A DNA stretch of 64,000 nucleotides from Isoetes taiwanensis (taxonomy: Eukaryota > Streptophyta > Lycopodiopsida > Isoetales > Isoetaceae), in contig JAJEKV010000039.1 of assembly GCA_021234155.1 (NCBI GenBank), positions 1,860,001 through 1,924,000 of the forward strand, read 5' to 3'. Shown piece after piece: positions 1 through 11,309 of the stretch. Numbering within the stretch: the first letter of the stretch is position 1; each line of letters begins with the position of its first letter. The notes below the pieces were generated by a model. It worked only from the letters and a program-made list of their open reading frames with translations, did no database searches and was not told the DNA's origin. The translations under genes were made by a program, and so were the position numbers.

Positions 1-689
1 TGTCCGGTCACCTCTGGTCCCTTCTGTGCAAAAAGCCACCGGCTCTACAGGTCATCCAGAATTTGTGCTCCCGATTGTTATTCCGTGATATTGGCATAGG
101 ACAACCACCGACGAAAAAGACGACCCAATTATAATATTGTTTCGGATGCCCTGATTTTGGATCTTTCTGAATCCTTCCCGCCCAGAAAACTTAAAGCCGG
201 AACTTGTATTGTACCCCTGCTGGTTAAAACTACTTATTCGATTTTTCTTTATTATTCATTCTCATCCATTGATATGGAGAATATTCTATATCATATTCCA
301 AATAGAGACACCACATCCGTTAGTTGACCCCTTGATGGGGTCAAACTGACATTTCCATGTCAGTATATGATTTCGTCCCAATGGTCATAAGTCAGTTATG
401 TAGTCAAACGGATTAAAGAAAAATAGAAGGGCACTGAGGGATTTGAACCCTCCTGCCATTGGCAGACCCACAAAGCAAGTCATGACCAGAATAAACAAAG
501 AACAAAGCAACAACAAGAACATAGCAATAAGAAAACAAAGTATTATTCTGTTACCAGCAGCCGCTGCAAACAAAACACCAGAAAACCCTTGAAGAACAGC
601 TTCGAAACATCCAAGGAAAAAGTGCAGCTGAAAACACAGCAGAACCAGAGTTACAGCTGAAAACACAGCAGAACCAGAGTTACATCAAG
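1..689. other. No recognised gene; flank of pectinesterase remnant
   Basis: I see no recognisable coding region here. An open frame on the minus strand (385-666) has no family resemblance I know. Its opposite strand carries a 19-bp sequence repeated in tandem near 641-680, which also makes the frame suspect. A tRNA T-arm-like stretch on the minus strand around 428-452 has no matching D-arm or anticodon arm. Confidence 0.4.
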
Positions 690-1258
690 CAGTGGCACTA
701 AGGCTAGACGGAGATGAAGCAGCCTTCCATGGATATTCCTTCACATGTTTTCAAGCGGCACGCTATATTCTCACACATTCTGCCACTACTTCAAAGACTG
801 CACAATCATAGGCACCATAGATTTTATCTTTGGAAATGCAGTCTCATACTTCGATAACTGCAACATTTCATAGGCGAAGGCCGCCCAGGCGCTGGACTTA
901 GTTCTGTAACTGTACATGGGCGCATAGATCCTACACAAACCACCTGATTTGTCTTTAAAAACTGCTCAATCTAAGGAACCCAAGATTATATGGATCAATA
1001 TCACGCTGAACCCAACAAGCATAGGGCTTATATCTGTTTTTTTTTTATAGCTTTATGGGCGAATTGATCCATTCAGATGGGTGGCTTGCTTGGAACAGAA
1101 GTTTTGCCCTTGATACTCTGTTTTTTGCTGAATTTCAAAGCTATAGCCCTGGTTGTAGCAGTGCCGGAAGAGTTCCTTGGTCTTCTCAACTCTGTGCCTC
1201 TGATGTTGAGAAGTTTAGTATTGAAAGTTTTATTCAGGGCAAAGCTACCCAATTATAA
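690..1258 (+). pseudogene. Pectin methylesterase (pectinesterase) pseudogene, C-terminal half
   Basis: Pectinesterase removes methyl esters from cell-wall homogalacturonan. This remnant covers the C-terminal half of the catalytic domain. At about 800-870 one frame gives the family signature GTIDFIFGNAV with a catalytic Asp, preceded by YFKDCTI and followed by SYFDNCNIS and then a stop. At about 912-1010 matches to the next block (HGRIDP, TQTT, FKNC, DYMDQYHAEP) are scattered over frames. The open frame 1055-1258 carries the usual end of the enzyme: GWLAWNRSFALDTLFFAEF, GCSSAGRVPW and FSIESFIQGKATQL before the stop. A T-rich stretch ending in TATAG just before 1052 may be an old intron acceptor. 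Several frameshifts and stops make this a pseudogene. The N-terminal inhibitor-like region is not seen. The family call is firm; the specific paralog cannot be told. Confidence 0.85.
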
Positions 1259-3291
1259 TATGATACAGTGAGGTCTGTTGTTTCTACAAATAACTTGTTG
1301 TAAATAACAAAATTGTCATACAAGACAAACGTTCAGTGCAGCCGTTAATCACGAATATTAATATATGAAAGCTCTGGAGGAGACAAAACAAACACCTATC
1401 TCAGGAAGAAGCTCAAAGCTACCAAAACAAGAAATGCCTGGTATTCAAAAGCTGCGTCATTTCTGCAACAAAAGCCTTGCTGAAACTCAAAAGTCTCAGA
1501 AAGATGGCCAGAACCTTCGGTTTTCAAACAGAAGCGATTGCTCAATTCTGGCTGTTCCAAACAAAAGCGAGTTCTGTGCTTCGCTGTATCGACTGCCTCC
1601 ACATGCCCGCCAGGTGTTCTAGACCCTAACCACGTGTTCTAAACCCTAACATCCTAACATAGAAAATACAGAAGAAAATGAACATGCTTCCAGACTCGAG
1701 CTCCATATTCCAGCGTAGGATTTATACGTATAGGTATATGAATACAACTCTAAAACCACACTAAATCATAGGGTACACGATACTCCATCCACATTGTGGA
1801 AACCTTATTATAATTACAAGAAATTTATCGCGGTGGCGCGAACATTTCTCTTCATCGAGTTGGTGCCATTTCAAGGTAAAATTTTTCGACTAAATAACCC
1901 ATTGATTAGTCAAGTTAATGCCAGTCTAACAGTAATAGGCAAGAATATTTAAACCCCTGAAATACGTTTCTTTGAATGGGATGGTAGTTTTAGAAACTAT
2001 GACTCTTAAACCGAATATTATCTAGTTCAAGAACTTGATACGAAAGCTCAGCGTTCTAGTTGAACACACAAATGTGAAAGAATAAACAATCATGAGCTGC
2101 CCAATATTGTTCTTCTCAAGCCAAATGAAGATAGAAAGCAAAGACTCGTCATAGATGTCATGAATGTTAGGCCTATCACTAATTCAACACCCCTCTAGGG
2201 CAACTCTTAATAGTTTAAAAGTCCCTATTTCCGATCATAGGGCCAAAATGTTGAAAATCGTCATTCAATCTAGCATTTCAACATTAGTAATAAACATGAT
2301 GTTCAAATTATGGCATTATTCTGTAGAAATTTAAAAATACATAATTTGTGCTCCAGTTTTGGCGTAGCAGCCGTTTCCTATTCCGACATCCCTGTTTATT
2401 CTTGCTTGTCGACCATGCCGCCATGGCCAGAAGATTGATAGTCCTTGCAAAAGAGGAGCAGCTATTGTGTCAGCCAGAGTTCCAAATTTCAAAGGAGACA
2501 AAAGGGTGATTTTTTTTTTTTAATGGAAAAGGGATTGACAGCGCTAATGAAGCATTTGACATGCTCAAAAATGATAGAAGAGGAGGTACAATTTCTAAAA
2601 CTTTGGTAAACTTTTGTAATTCTAATTCAAAGGTATGCTAAAGCAGAGGGTGCGACTCATAACTGGGGGTCCGAAGCTATGTTTTCAAGCTTTTCTTGGA
2701 TGTAACGTATTGTTATAGAGCTTTTAGTTGCTCTAGTGCCGACTTTAGCAGAGTTTAGCATCTGCGCGTCATCTGGTTTCCATGCCATGAATGTCGACCA
2801 AAAGGTCATTCCTGTATACAAAAATAATTCTTGAGTCCATAGATTCAAGCACCTCAACAAGAAAATACCTCACGGTTTGCAATATATACAAACCAGATAT
2901 GAAAACTACAAAAATGCTTTGCCATTGCCCGACCATTCAAAAGCTTTGCCATTTCCATTCCTGACACAAATTCTGTAGTTCTGGATACTCAGACAACTAA
3001 AGAACAAGGTATTAGCAATGGTAGAGATTGATTGCAGAAGGTAAATACTACTTCTTGAACTCAGCATTCCAATATAATTGCAATTTTTTGAATTCTATAA
3101 ACCTCTGCTTCTAGTTGCTGAGCCTTTCTCTAGGTTTTGTCGTTTATCGTGTGGACAATTCAGACAATGACATTTCATTGTGGTAGGTTCCAGTCAGGAA
3201 CTTCTCAATTATAGCGCATATAGATCATGGTAAATCATGGCAGATAAGTTGCTGCAAATGACAGGCATTGTAGATGACGAGGAGGATAATC
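1259..3291. other. No recognised gene, about 2 kb
   Basis: AT-rich sequence without a supported gene. The open frame at 1365-1622 (+, 85 codons) is unrecognised. A short stretch at about 2100-2190 reads as a weak reverse-transcriptase-like string (LVIDVMNVRPI), too short to call. A T-run at 2511-2521 is simple sequence. Confidence 0.4.
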
Positions 3292-3374
3292 CCTCCCTTG
3301 AATGGATTATGCAAAATAACCCACGAGGCCGTTAGGCCGAGTGGATTATTTTGCATAGCCCATGAAAGGGAGGG
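3292..3374. repeat. Long imperfect palindrome (39-bp arms, 4-base loop)
   Basis: The left arm 3292-3330 and right arm 3335-3374 are near-perfect reverse complements (for example TATGCAAAATAA against TTATTTTGCATA, and GAGGCC/GGCCGA at the centre), separated by GTTA. The structure could form a DNA cruciform or RNA hairpin. It may be an end of a fold-back element, but no partner end or target duplication was found. Confidence 0.75.
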
Positions 3375-3639
3375 GTTGGCCCCCTTAAATCATAGGGGGG
3401 GATGTTTCCAGTTATTAAAAAAAGGGCGGGGGGATAAAAACTAAAAAAGCAAAAATCGACGGGAGGGAGTTTTCTGTAAGGAGTTTTTCGTAGGCCTGGC
3501 CGGGGTTTCGATGGTGCATGATTCGGTGGCGCAGGTTCCTGTGGCGATGGCTCAAGCTCCTTAGTTGCAATGGCAAGGATTTTTGGTGCGGCAACAAGCT
3601 TCTGTGGCACCACTACTGCAAGGAACAACTAGGCAAGAA

Positions 3640-4030
3640 ATTTTTTATTTTCTTTCTGTAGCATCTTCTTGTACCATTCGTCCAGTCGCATCTTCTTCCA
3701 TTCGTCCAGTGGCGTCTTCTTGTAAGAGACGAGAAATATGCTTCTTCCTTATTTTTCTGAACTACATCCTTTTGTTGCTCTGAACCAGGTAAGAAATCAT
3801 TTGTTTTCGCCCAGTAGCATCTTCTTGATGTTATCCATTCGTCCAGTAGAATCTTCTTGTAAGAGACAAGAAAGATGTTTCTTGTAAGAGACAAGAAAGA
3901 TGTTTTAAAGACCTTGCCTTCTTCTTTTTCGTTTTCTTGTCTCTTATCTGATGTTATCCATTCGTCCTGATGTATTCTTACTTTTTATTTTCTTGTCTTT
4001 TATGTTTTCTTGTCTCTTACTTGATGTATT
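3640..4030. repeat. Degenerate short repeats (ATTCGTCCAG / TCTTGTAAGAGACAAGA)
   Basis: The words CATTCGTCCAGT, GCATCTTCTT and TCTTGTAAGAGACAAGA recur several times. Between about 3855 and 3905 a 26-bp unit is repeated head to tail almost perfectly. The unit is itself a small hairpin (TCTTGT/ACAAGA). Open frames across it on both strands are by-products of the repeat and I do not call them genes. Confidence 0.65.
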
Positions 4031-5071
4031 ATAGCTTCTTTGCAATGAGACCTGCAAGGATGAAATAGTTATATACTATTTCTGAATAATTTATTATTTT
4101 TTAGTTTCATAGTATTGAATGTTTTTGGAGAGTTTTTTACTATTTTCCATTACATAGTGTGGCCTTTCAAGCACCAAGCTTTAATATCGGAACCTTTTTT
4201 TTTTTTTTTTTTTTGAGAGTAAGGGTAGATTTTTTCATTAATTAGAAAAAGCCATACAATCCATATACCAAGCTGCAATGAAGCAGGGCTATGGAGAGAA
4301 AAGGATACTCATCTAAAGTGAGCATCAAATAAGAAATATGATAATAAAGTAGACATGGAAATTTAAGACATAATATCCGAATATGTGAAGAGAGTATCAA
4401 TAGTTTCAGAAGTCAGAGGAGAGAATGATATCCAGATCTGCAAAAACTTAGCAGTCGTGTTCTTTAGAGTTGAGATCCTCTTTTCCCTGCAAAAGCAAAC
4501 AAAAATACTATCCATGATCCTTAAATCTGAATCATGAAAATCATGGGATTGATCACCTCTAGTGGACAGGAATATAAAGAGCAACATAAGCAAGGTCTAG
4601 AGGCAAGGGGAGGTTAACTATGGCTGCTGTCCAGATTTCTATCAAACCACTGATTGTAATGCCTGTAAAAAGCATCTGTGGAGCCATGTGTATATCTGTT
4701 TTTTCCACAGTCATTTTGTAACAGTAGTGTACTTAAGCTTTCCTTTCCCATAAGCAGCAACAAGGTCATGTAAATCTGTAAGAAGCTTGTGGCTATAATA
4801 TAACTCCCTATATTTCGACAGCTACCTTTCTGACATACTGAAATGGGTATTGAATATGAATTCAAACATGAGGTGCATTTGCATGAATTCTCTCATAAAT
4901 ATCTCTGCCCAAAGAGCTTCCTTTTTTCTTGAACTTTCATTTTCCTGAATAAAATCATCTGTCATGTCACACAACTCCTTCAAGGTCAATTTTTTCTTAA
5001 CTGGCTGACTCTGGTGTAAAGTAATCTCGTAGTTGTCAATATCAGTGTCCAACTTTGTAGCACCTTCCCCT

Positions 5072-5866
5072 CTAAGGAACATCATATATTCTGTCACAGT
5101 CAGAGAATGGAGCATTAGAATCAATAACATTTAATTTAGATACAAATAAGTCAAATTGCCCCCTGAAAAGCCCAATTGAATTCCAGCTGGAATTGTAATT
5201 GTCTCCATATTCTGCCTTTGTGGTGCGACGTAAAAATATACTTCCTTCCTTCCTTCCTTCCTTATGACAAGTAGCAATAGACTCAATGTCAAATTGAAAA
5301 TGCATTTTAATCCAGAAAATAGATAAAGGTTTAGAAGAATAAAGAATTCTATTTCTAGATTTCCATATATTCCACAAGGCAGTATGAACTAGAGAATTGG
5401 CCATAATGTCTCCCTGCTGAATAAAATCAATGATAGAGTTGATATTTCTGTTCTTGAGGTGAGTGCCAAGATTATTAAAAAAGCAAGTCCAGAAAGGCCT
5501 CAACCTAGAACAAACAAAAATATGTTCTAAAGTTTCATCCTGCAGACAACCAGAGTGACACTGAGTGGAAACAGTACATATTTTAGAGAGGGAGACCAAG
5601 TTCGTGAGGCTTTTGTGAGCTATCAACCAAATGAAAAAACAAATCTTTGGTGAGCAGTAGGAATTCCAAATATTTTTAAATAAAGCCAGGGTTTGATTTT
5701 GACTCAAGTTCCATTTCTCACTAGCCTTTATTGGAGAATCAATCACATTTATCAAATTGTAAATATCTCTGACCTTGTAAACCATCTTACCATTTATAGA
5801 ATAACCAATAGATTTACTATAATCATTGAAATTATTGAAATTAGCCAAAATTGCTTTGAAAACAAA
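5072..5866 (-). pseudogene. L1 ORF2 C-terminal zinc-binding domain (zf-RVT type)
   Basis: The frame contains the zf-RVT pattern: KICFFIWLIAHKSLT, then CHSGCLQDETLEHIFVC with Cys/His spacing, followed by RLRPFW and WNIWKSRNRI. This domain lies at the C terminus of plant L1 ORF2. It continues the L1 fragment on the other side of insert F. The first residues of the open frame derive from the terminal repeat of the insert. The following frame (5130-4822) is probably decayed ORF2 end or 3' UTR. Confidence 0.8.
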
Positions 5867-8057
5867 GTTTAAAATGAAACGCACTAATTTGCTATAAACG
5901 CACTTTAAAAGGAATCTTTGAAAGATTCCCTAAAACCCCCCCAAAAAGGTCCCTTTTCGTGGTATATTTGTGACAAGTGTGACAATTTGAAAATTTTAGG
6001 CATCATTTTTGAGGGGGGGTGTGAACTTAGTTTTCATTCAAAATTGTTTGATATTCCTTTTTGGCCCCCTAGTTTGGTTTGAGAAATAGTAATATTTTCA
6101 AAAACTAAACAAAATAGACATTGAAAAAAACAGCAAGCACACTAAAGTGCCAAAAAGGTATTTTATTCAAAGTTTTCAAAATCAATATAAAACTATGAAC
6201 AAAACTGTAAAAAATGCAACACATTTTGACATTGCCTCATCGAAGCAAACATTTTCACATGAAAGTATGCCTCATTGAACAAACTTACACTTTGAAGTGT
6301 AAGTTGGAGTCGAAGATGCTCGCTCTTCATCTTATATACTTGCTCGTATTTGCTCATTCGTCTTGCTATAGACTGATGTATACCGCGATGACAATGCGTG
6401 GACATAACGTCTTCAAAATAAATTTCTAGATGGCATAAATTTATACTACAATAGATAGTGTTGTGTGGATATAAAATGCCAGAGAGTTCGCATGGTATAA
6501 ATTTATACCGCAAGTGGACTCGAGCGGTATAAATTTATACCGTGAGAGGACTCGAGCGGTATAAATTTATACCGCGAGAGCTCTCTCGATTCACTGCGAG
6601 AGCTCTCACGGTATAAATTTATACCGTGAGAGCTCCCTCGTTATACCGCGAGAGCTCTCTCGGTATAAATTTATACCGCGACAGCTCTCTCGGTATAAAT
6701 TTATACCGCAGACAACCTTCAGACAACCAATTTATATACATATATGTGTATATATATATATAATATATACACATACTTACATATATATATCCGACAAGAA
6801 AAGAGAACTCTTGCGGTATAAATCTATACGGAGAAACGGTATAAATTTATACCGAATTGCATATATATATATAAGACTTTTTATATATATGTATATATAT
6901 ATATATGCGATCGGAGGCAAAAATATATATCGTGTAAAATCTTTTGGGGTCTTTTCTTGCTCGCCAAAGGGTTTGGCAACCTGAAAACTACTAAAGTAAC
7001 ACACATAAGGGATAATTTTACACACTTTTCTTGGTTTTTAGTCTAAAAGTTCTAAAACGGTTCTAAATTTTTCGAGCTTGTAATGCAATGTTAGAGCATA
7101 AAGTAGTCGAATCATGTTGTTATTTCTACTTTTTTTCTCTATATACATGCGAACTTCACTTGAGGTAGCTCAAAAAATTGCTACTAAAGGCAAAGAACTC
7201 CAAAATGTTATGGTGACATGTGTGTTTGACTAAAAGGAAACTACATGGTTTATCCAGAGGGGTGCGAGGAGTAGAAACCCCTCGAGAAGTTTACCTATTT
7301 ATTTGCAAATATATAGGAAAGGGTAAAGGCGCATCTAATACTTCAATCGCCAGAGAAATGTGCATGGTGCCCATCGCATGGATGACGTAATTGTGATGAA
7401 TATGCTCAACATTACTAAAGAGATTGACTATCTTCTGAGCATCACCATGTTGTAGAAAGACATGTGCATTCAAAAATACATCTCCGAGAATAAAAAAGGA
7501 GGGCATGTAATCACATGGCTTCATTACTTCAACTTTTTGTATCCTCGGTATAAATTTATACTGCATCATCAACTAAAACTTCAGCTTAGCTACAAGATAT
7601 CGTGGATGTATTGGCATTTATAATACTATGTGATGCAAAAACAATGGTTTGTCATTCAAGAAGTTTGTTCAACTGCCTCCCAATGTGTTTTAAGGTCCAT
7701 TAGGATGTTTAGCAAAAATGGTTGTGAAATAACAAATTTCTTGTCTTCTAAAACAGCTAATATAAAAGTTTTCAAGGACAAGGTACAAAAGCATCTAATT
7801 TGTTCATACGAATTTGCCCCATAGTAAATCTTTGAATTTCATTGTAGTTCTTTCCCCCTCTAAAATGGGATTTTTTTTGTTTTGTGTTTTTCCTTAATAC
7901 TAAGTCTTCTTAAAATGTCTGTTTTCACGAGCAATTTTATAAATCTTTGGACTAATGGTAATAAAAGGGCCCTTTTTAGAGGGATTTTAGAATTTTATAA
8001 ATTTTCAAAAGGAATCTTTCAAACGCACTTCTTAAATAAGTGCGTTTCATTTTAAAC
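5867..8057. mobile_element. Insert F: TIR-flanked non-autonomous DNA transposon
   Basis: The ends 5867-5884 and 8040-8057 are an 18-bp perfect inverted repeat (GTTTAAAATGAAACGCAC and its complement). Weaker inverted similarity continues inwards (GGAATCTTT/AAAGATTCC) and perhaps outwards. It splits the L1 fragment: the RT part lies to the right and the zinc-domain part to the left. No transposase is visible, and the open frames inside (6193-6513, 7291-7572, 7630-7824) are unrecognised. I could not define a clean target-site duplication, because the flanks also resemble each other in inverted orientation, so the exact edges are uncertain. Superfamily unknown. Confidence 0.7.
6494..6853. repeat. 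Array of the 16-bp palindrome GGTATAAATTTATACC
   Basis: Perfect copies lie at 6494-6509, 6526-6541, 6558-6573, 6610-6625, 6662-6677, 6692-6707 and 6838-6853. Degenerate copies lie near 6429, 6651, 6815 and 7547. Several are flanked by CTCGAG or GAGAGCTCTC, which are also self-complementary, so neighbouring units can pair with each other. Between the last two perfect copies lies an AT dinucleotide tract (6736-6790), and another follows (6858-6906). Confidence 0.9.
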
Positions 8058-9040
8058 CTTGTTTGAAATGAAGGTAAATCTTTTTGTCAGTGGAAGTTCC
8101 TTTAAGGGCAGATTTCACAACAGTCCAAGATAAAATGGAATTATTATTTTTGTAAAGAACTTCGATAGTAGTAATTCCAATGCTGGTCCACTTGCTATAG
8201 ATCTTGGGGTGCTTTATGGCCATGACTTTAGAATTATGATCAGAAAAGATTGGAGACCAAAACAAGTTTGTACTCATGGTGGCAGCAGAGAGATCATTTT
8301 TCTGTAGCACAGGATGAATCATGTTCCAGGCCATAATTAAGTTCCTCATAAGAGGGGAGGTATTTGGAGCAGGATGAAGATCAACAAATACAGATTCAGG
8401 TAGGGAACTTTTGATTCTTAGATGCCCTGTAGGATAGGAGATATTTAGCCAATGTGCTATAAATTGAGAGGCAGGGGAGCAATTACCCAGAATTGTTCTC
8501 CAAATGTATTTACCTGCTAGAGAACACGCCTGCAAGTAGAGATTTTTACATCCTAGACCCCCAAAGGTCTTTGGTCTAGCAATTGACTTCCAGTTAACAA
8601 GATGAGATCCATTCCAAATGAAGTTCCTAATAGTTTTCTCCAACTCAGAATAGATGGATTTAGGTGCCACAAGAGCAGAGGAGAAATATACATGGGAAGA
8701 TGCAAGCACAGAATTTGCAATGATTGTTCTTCCTGCAAAGGAGAGACAATTCCTGTAGTTATTTAACTTTCTCTTTATCCTCTACAGAATAGGATCCCAA
8801 AGACCTCTTAGATTTGGATTTAAAGAGAGAGGCATACCCAAGAGATTTGAAGCTTGATTGCAACTTAGGACTGAGATGCCACAGATGGAAGAATGGTCTA
8901 CATCACCAATGATTTTGCTTTTGTCAAGGTTTAAGTGGACCCCTGAGGCAGCAGAGAAATCTCTAATGAGATCCAAGAATCTATTGACATTGGCAGGATT
9001 GGAAACTAGGAAGGCAAACGTGTCATCAGCATATTGAGAG
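8058..9040 (-). pseudogene. L1 reverse transcriptase, palm end and thumb (fragment)
   Basis: The minus-strand translation holds the catalytic YADD box (9033-9022) followed by TFAFLVSNPA. A second frame (8976-8782) reads FLDLIRDFSAASGVHLNLDKSK, the usual block after YADD in plant L1 RTs. A third (8709-8058) carries IRNFIWNG and FGGLGCKNL, the conserved block before the zinc-binding domain. The three pieces are collinear but in different frames, so the ORF is broken at least twice. It ends at the edge of insert F. Confidence 0.85.
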
Positions 9041-9079
9041 ATATCGGAACATTAAGTTAGAATAGAATAGATTTTTTAG

Positions 9080-11309
9080 CGTCCACGGAGACCGAAGGAG
9101 AGGAGCCAAAGGAGATGCACGATGAGAATAGTGAGCCAAAAAATGTGCCTACAGATGAGAATGTTGATGCTACAGATTATGGAAGAGGTAACATTCGTCA
9201 TTTACTTGTCTTTTGCACTTTTCTACATGCAAAAATCATAGTATATGCTGAAAACATAGCAATTTATAGGTTAAGGGTATTTTGGGATTTGGATTGGATG
9301 CATATGGTGAATTATAGGACTGTTAAAGGTGCAACTATCAAGAAAAATAAGTGGGCAACTAATATGTACTATCAATGGAGGGAAAACTATGAGTCAAGAC
9401 ATGGTATAACGGACATTGATACTCAGATTGAGGATTTGTCACTTCATGTATGTGCGTAACCAAGTTTGATCGACTTAATTGATGTCTTTTATGTTGCTGA
9501 TTTATTTTTTCCATATTGCAGGTTTTTGCGAAGCATCTTGAGCTGTTTTTTCAGCAGGTACTAAGGTGTGATGGCAAAGCCTATCCATCTAGTACTATCA
9601 AAAATCTATTACTCTGTTTTGGTCGGATTTTGAAAGAAGCGCGCAAGATTAGAATGCAAAATACTGGTAAAGGAGAAGAAGAAGTAGATATAATGTGTCA
9701 TCCATTTTTCGAGAAGGCAGGGTACGTTGGTTGCTAGTTACGTCACATATTTTAGGGGTATTAAGTAGTTAAATTTTGCTGGTTTATTTATTAGATGTGC
9801 AGCCAGTGTTGTGGCGCATGAGGCCGCTGTTTCAGCCTCAAGAAAGCCTACTATGGGGAAGGTTATGCTTAGTGTCCAGAACTTTCAAGAGTGTTTGAAC
9901 CAACTGGATTTTGCACGTGATAATCCAAATGGATTATCGCGGCGAGTTTGCCTTTTTTGCATCAAATTCTTTATGGTTCGGTCACAAACTGAGTTTTATA
10001 ATTTGAAGTATAAAGATTTCAATTTTCTATCAGATGCATATGGCAAGTTTATATAGTAAGTATCACTATAAATGCATTTTCATGAGTTTTTCTTGTATTA
10101 AGAGTTATTGTTTTTTTAGGTTTAAACAGCGGGTCAGCAAGACTTATCAAGGCAGCGATCTTCATCATGCACGAGAAAAGGATCGAAGGTTTGTATATTA
10201 TTTTATGCTCAACTCTTACTTGCAAATTATCTAGATTAATTAACTATAGCAAAATGATCAAGTCGAATTTTTTTTGTTGCATAGAAAACCTGTTGAAGTT
10301 TATAAAAAATATAATCCCAAAGAAGAAGATAAACCGGATCAATACCCGCTATTTATGACTTGTATTAGCTTCCCCCAGTCACCTATTTGGTATTGCAAAA
10401 AAAACAGAATTGGAGCGGGCAAGATTTCTGATATTGCAAAGTTAATCACCAAGATAAGAGGTTTAAAATTGACAAATAAAGAGCTTTGCCATTCTAGTAT
10501 CACAGATCTAAATATCTCGGGTACACCTGACGAAGCAATGATGAAGCTTACAGGTCATAGATGAGCTGAGAATCTTCAACAGTATGTAGCTAATTATTTA
10601 TTCTCAATTTTCTGCCCCACTGCTAATTATTTAACATGTTATGTAGGTATGATCATTCTGCAAAGATTCAAATGATGGCAATGCAATCACTGCTTTGGCA
10701 GAGATTTGATAAAGATGGTAATATGCGGCACTATAATGATGTGTTTAAAGAGATTGAAAGAGAGAGCTTGCAGCCCATGTTTGAGAATCAGATGAAAGTG
10801 ACAGAAAAGACTAAAGCTACAGAAACAAGTAAGTTCATGAATTTATTAGATCATTTTCCAAGACAAAAATAATTGGATCCTTACATTATGACAGGTCATG
10901 CAGCAGAACCAAGTGAAACTTGGTGCGTCTACTCATTTTTATAAAAAAACATGCCATTAATGTTATTCTTTTAACATTATTTTTATAGCACAGTATGGAT
11001 GATGAAAGGATATTACTACGAGAGTTATCCAAGGATCCAATTGCTTGTAGAGCTATTAATATCAAGGATGACAAAAAGCTTATGTTGCAAAATCCCATTC
11101 CTTCTAGAGCTCTGTTACAAGATTCCACTCCTTCAAGAACCATGGCTCGCAAGGCTAACATTTGTAATGCAGGAAGGTCTACTATTTCAAGCAATGGTGG
11201 GCCGTTATTTGAACACTCAACTATCAACAATTGCTTTTTTCTTAGTGTGCCAGATGCTGATACAGCTTTGAAGATTGTGGATGGAGTGAATTGCAGAAAT
11301 TTAGCTTAA
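9080..11309 (+). pseudogene. Crypton/DUF3504-like tyrosine recombinase gene with introns, decayed
   Basis: Several exons read collinearly on the plus strand, separated by AT-rich introns with GT...AG borders: about 9080-9189, 9279-9450, 9523-9720, 9797-10054, 10121-10190, 10283-10595, 10648-10872 and 10993-11309. The N-terminal part (NKWATNMYYQWRENY) and core (FCIKFFMVRSQTEFYNLKYKDF, with the first catalytic Arg) match the DUF3504 family found in ZMYM2/3/4, QRICH1 and KIAA1958 and derived from Crypton tyrosine recombinases. Later come SPIWYCKKNRIGAGKISDI, LTNKELCHSSITDL, TPDEAMMKLTGHR and, across an intron, NLQQYDHS with the Tyr at the nucleophile position. In the second catalytic box the usual His and Arg are replaced by Lys and Cys. 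A TGA follows GHR directly. The last exon has no known domain. Either a decayed Crypton or a domesticated gene. Confidence 0.7.

Larger units (their letters stand above)
4195..9055 (-). mobile_element. L1-type LINE remnant (3' part), interrupted by insert F
   Basis: This is a non-LTR retrotransposon on the minus strand. The T-run at 4195-4215 on the plus strand is the poly(A) tail of the element. Reading leftwards from 9055, the RT active site YADD is encoded at 9033-9022, followed by the RT thumb and connection (8976-8058). After the interruption comes the RVT zinc-binding domain (5866-5072), then a short 3' end. The endonuclease, ORF1 and most of RT are absent, as expected of a 5'-truncated copy. 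Stops and frameshifts are frequent. The right edge near 9055 is approximate, set by the start of the next gene's similarity. Confidence 0.85.

Noticed and set aside
428-500. tRNA-like T-arm (minus strand GAGGGTTCAAATCCCTC)
   Set aside because: Only the T-arm and part of an acceptor stem are visible. No D-arm or convincing anticodon arm precedes it, so no tRNA or SINE is called.
1365-1622. 85-codon open frame on the plus strand, with a 68-codon frame opposite
   Set aside because: No recognisable motif, no splice or promoter context, and equal openness on both strands.
2090-2200. Possible reverse-transcriptase trace (LVIDVMNVRPI)
   Set aside because: Too short, no catalytic motif or neighbouring domain.
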